From: Rhodothermales bacterium
GTDB lineage: Bacteria > Bacteroidota > Rhodothermia > Rhodothermales > VXPQ01
NCBI GenBank assembly: GCA_028283985.1
Contig: JANQSQ010000533.1
Coordinates: forward strand, 1 to 10,522
Direction of reading: 5' to 3'
Length of the DNA: 10,522 bases
Numbering within the stretch: position 1 is the stretch's first letter; the number at the start of each line of letters is the position of its first letter. Shown piece by piece: positions 9,030 through 10,522 of this stretch. The notes beneath the pieces were generated by a model, which saw only the letters and a list, made by a program, of their open reading frames with translations, made no database searches and was not told the origin of the DNA. A program made the translations under genes and the position numbers.

Positions 9030-9058
9030 GCCGGGGGTTCGAATCCTCCGGGGCACGC
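9030..9058 (+). repeat. Right copy of tRNA-Arg 3'-end repeat (attR-like tRNA fragment)
   Basis: These 29 bases repeat the T arm and 3' acceptor strand of the tRNA-Arg at 252-325, in the same orientation with one mismatch (G9050 for C318). The preceding sequence (8968-9029) shows no D arm, anticodon arm or 5' acceptor strand, so this is only a 3' fragment and not a second tRNA. With G at this site, the fragment would no longer pair with G258 of the acceptor stem, as expected for a copy free of selection. It is followed closely by a terminator. Confidence 0.75.
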
Positions 9059-9067
9059 ATTCCCAAA

Positions 9068-9112
9068 CGCCCCGGAGTAGCCGAAACGGCGATCCCGGGG
9101 TGTTTTTTGTTT
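9068..9112 (+). terminator. Strong intrinsic terminator
   Basis: The lower stem 9068-9075 (CGCCCCGG) pairs with 9095-9102 (CCGGGGTG, including one G-U pair). An inner stem GCCG-AAA-CGGC lies at 9080-9090. The U tract is six T, G, three T from 9103. The hairpin starts 10 bases after the tRNA 3' fragment, as expected for a tRNA terminator. At present it probably ends susC-susD transcription and insulates the following gene. Confidence 0.85.
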
Positions 9113-9169
9113 AGAGCGTTTCTTATTTTATCCGCTGTGCGGACAAGAACAAGCCGACCGGGCTTCCCG

Positions 9170-9553
9170 ATGCATTTTTTCCGTCATACGATTGCGTTGT
9201 TGCTTTTGGGGGCGCTCACCCTGGGCGGGGTGCTTTCGCCGCTGGCGCACCTTTCGTATATGGCGGTCAGCGATGCCTATGCGCCGGTTTCGTCGCATTC
9301 CGGCGGGCATCATGGGGCTCATGCTGCGTCGCTTCCGTCGGATGGTCCCGCCTTGCAGGCTCCGCATGAAGGGCACGTTTCCTGCCCTTATATGGAACTC
9401 TATGCCACGCCGTTGTTGGGCGTTTCGGCGCAACCCGTTGCCGTTCTTGCCGCGGATTGCCCTGTGGCGACGCTGCAGGAATGTGCCCGGGTATCGCGGC
9501 GTGCTTCCCTTCTCTTTTCGTACACGGTACGCGGCCCTCCCTTCGCCGCCTGA
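9170..9553 (+). CDS. Small His-rich exported protein, DUF2946-like
   Basis: A 127-residue protein with an N-terminal signal or membrane segment (about residues 7-26, HTIALLLLGALTLGG). It is followed by a His-rich stretch with His43, 47, 48, 51, 66 and 69, the CPYM motif at Cys72, and a C-terminus with RGPP. This layout (export signal, clustered His, a Cys-Pro motif and a terminal Arg-x-Pro-Pro) resembles small DUF2946-type proteins, which often neighbour copper or TonB genes. Periplasmic metal binding, probably copper, is inferred from composition and from the MbnP-like gene downstream. An upstream in-frame ATG at 9107 lies inside the U tract of the terminator, so 9170 is preferred. A small hairpin (9159-9169) abuts this ATG and there is no Shine-Dalgarno site. 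The family call is moderate; the export prediction is firmer. Confidence 0.6.
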   Translation: MHFFRHTIALLLLGALTLGGVLSPLAHLSYMAVSDAYAPVSSHSGGHHGAHAASLPSDGPALQAPHEGHVSCPYMELYATPLLGVSAQPVAVLAADCPVATLQECARVSRRASLLFSYTVRGPPFAA

Positions 9554-9963
9554 TCTCTCTGATCCACGGTTGCGCGCTGGTTGCCGCGCTGGTTGCCGCG
9601 CTATGTCCGGAAGCGGGCAAAACGATGAGGCCGCCATTTCCCTCGGACGCTGATCGAAGGATGCGGACGCGATGCGGCGGCGAGCGCGAGATCGTACCGG
9701 CATAGCGTTTTGTTTCCTCGCGCATTGCCGCATTTCCGGCGTGCCGGTCCGCGCAACAGGGTTGGGAAATCCCCTCGAGTCCGCATAGCGACCAGGGCTT
9801 CTCTGCGCCCGACCATGGTTTTTGGGGGTTTGTCGCCTGCTTATCGCTGCCCGACGGCAGTCGTTCGTTTCTTGCAGGGCACTTTCTTCGAGACGATTCG
9901 CAAGGGGTCTTGGTCCATGCGTTCCGGATCGTCCCCTCCGTATTTACCTATTGCGTACACGCC
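9554..9963. other. 410-bp gap without a convincing gene
   Basis: Open frames exist on both strands, but none has a recognisable domain, signal or plausible start. The + strand frame ending at 9967 overlaps the MbnP start and reads as Arg/Pro/Ser-rich low-complexity sequence. The stretch could hold the promoter of the MbnP-like gene, a long leader, or the remains of a decayed gene. Beyond the short tandem repeat near 9574, I see no clear promoter, operator or terminator. Confidence 0.4.
9574..9602 (+). repeat. Short 12-bp tandem repeat
   Basis: The unit GCGCTGGTTGCC occurs at 9574-9585 and again at 9586-9597, followed by a partial third copy GCGCT at 9598-9602. It lies just after the stop of the DUF2946-like gene. 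It may be a small slippage tract and no function is evident. Confidence 0.7.
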
Positions 9964-10522
9964 ATGAAATCCATTCGCTTGATTCTTTTTCCGTTGCTTC
10001 TTCTGAGCCTCGTCTTCACCGGATGCGACAGTTCGGTCGACGAAGGCGCAACGATGGTCACGCTGCGCCTTCAGCCGACCGTTGACGGAACTCCGCTGTC
10101 TTCCGACCTGAATACTTCGTACACGGTCAACGGGACGGCCACTTCGTTTACTTCGGCCCGTATTTATCTCTCCGAAATCACGCTGCTTGGCGAAAACGGC
10201 GAGGAGGTCCCGTTCGAAGGGGAGCCGCTCACGTTGCCTGCCAAAGACAGCGACGATAACGACATCTCCCATACCGTAACCGACCGGATTGTCTTGGCCA
10301 GGCATGATCTGGGAATGCACAACTACATGCTGGGCGAAGCGCCGTCCGGCTCATATACCGGCATTCGTTACAAGGTGGGTATTGCCGGAACCACTAACCG
10401 GGTCGATGCCTCCCAGGCGCCTGCCGAACACCCGCTCGCCAAGCAAACCGATCGCAACAACCACTGGAACTGGAATGCCGGCTATCAATTTCTTCGGATA
10501 GACGGCAAGGTCGATACCAATG
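9964..10522 (+). CDS. MbnP-family copper-binding lipoprotein (3' end outside window)
   Basis: An open frame of 186 codons runs from ATG 9964 to the window edge without a stop. A lipoprotein signal ends FTGC with Cys21. The body has ARIYLSEITLL, matching the family's YLS-x-I strand, then YTGIRYKVGIAG. The diagnostic motif NHWNWNAGYQFLRIDG (about residues 166-181) has the paired Trp168 and Trp170 characteristic of MbnP and related MopE/CorA copper proteins. In the studied members a Trp is oxidised to kynurenine to form a copper site, by the di-haem enzyme MbnH in the MbnP system. Here an outer-membrane or periplasmic copper-binding role is inferred from the motif. The partner genes expected downstream (an MbnH-like di-haem peroxidase, and a TonB receptor) are beyond the window. 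The upstream His-rich protein supports a copper context. Confidence 0.85.
   Translation, partial: MKSIRLILFPLLLLSLVFTGCDSSVDEGATMVTLRLQPTVDGTPLSSDLNTSYTVNGTATSFTSARIYLSEITLLGENGEEVPFEGEPLTLPAKDSDDNDISHTVTDRIVLARHDLGMHNYMLGEAPSGSYTGIRYKVGIAGTTNRVDASQAPAEHPLAKQTDRNNHWNWNAGYQFLRIDGKVDTN

Noticed and set aside
8968..9058. A second full tRNA gene before 9058
   Set aside because: No D arm, anticodon arm or matching 5' acceptor strand can be found upstream of the fragment.
9107..9169. Upstream start for the DUF2946-like gene
   Set aside because: ATG 9107 falls within the terminator U tract, and the added 21 residues would place Arg-rich sequence ahead of an otherwise normal signal peptide.
9457..9705. 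Overlapping + strand open frame with a hydrophobic ALVAALVAAL run
   Set aside because: The hydrophobic run is produced by the 12-bp tandem repeat, and the frame overlaps the DUF2946-like gene without a start site or family resemblance.
9710..9967. + strand open frame of 85 codons before the MbnP-like gene
   Set aside because: It is Arg/Pro/Ser-rich, overlaps the MbnP start by a few bases, and has no recognisable features.

Overview
The window looks like chromosomal DNA of a Bacteroidota-type bacterium, most likely from the Rhodothermota/Balneolota side. The reasons are a SusC/SusD outer-membrane pair, lipoprotein signals, mostly weak or absent Shine-Dalgarno sites, and moderately GC-rich codon use. 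This placement is an inference from protein style, not a taxonomic assignment. All genes lie on the + strand.

Layout: 1-251 is leader DNA without a convincing gene. A complete tRNA-Arg(ACG) lies at 252-325. Only 9 bases after it begins a long lipoprotein gene (335-3874) encoding FG-GAP/VCBS calcium-loop repeats on both sides of an ASPIC/UnbV domain. A very AT-rich gap (3875-4228) leads into a SusC-like TonB-dependent transporter (4229-7321) and its SusD-like_2 lipoprotein partner (7381-8967). Next come a 29-bp near-perfect copy of the tRNA 3' end (9030-9058) and a strong intrinsic terminator (9068-9112). The last part is a different neighbourhood: a small His-rich exported DUF2946-like protein (9170-9553), a 410-bp stretch without a clear gene, and the start of an MbnP-family copper-binding lipoprotein (9964 to the window end, cut off).

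How the parts fit: SusC and SusD should form a TonB-powered outer-membrane import complex. The FG-GAP/ASPIC lipoprotein is probably a third surface component that binds the ligand or a partner. No hydrolase, sigma/anti-sigma pair or sensor lies in the window, so the substrate is unknown. The DUF2946-like protein and MbnP point to copper handling or acquisition in the flanking chromosome.

Most notable observation: the FG-GAP/SusC/SusD module sits exactly between an intact tRNA-Arg and a duplicated piece of that tRNA's 3' end, and a tRNA-style terminator follows the duplicate at normal distance. This is the footprint expected when an island integrates into a tRNA 3' end, yet no integrase is present. 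It would explain why the first gene has almost no leader. In an excised circle the same gene would lie about 99 bp behind susD, making one three-gene unit.
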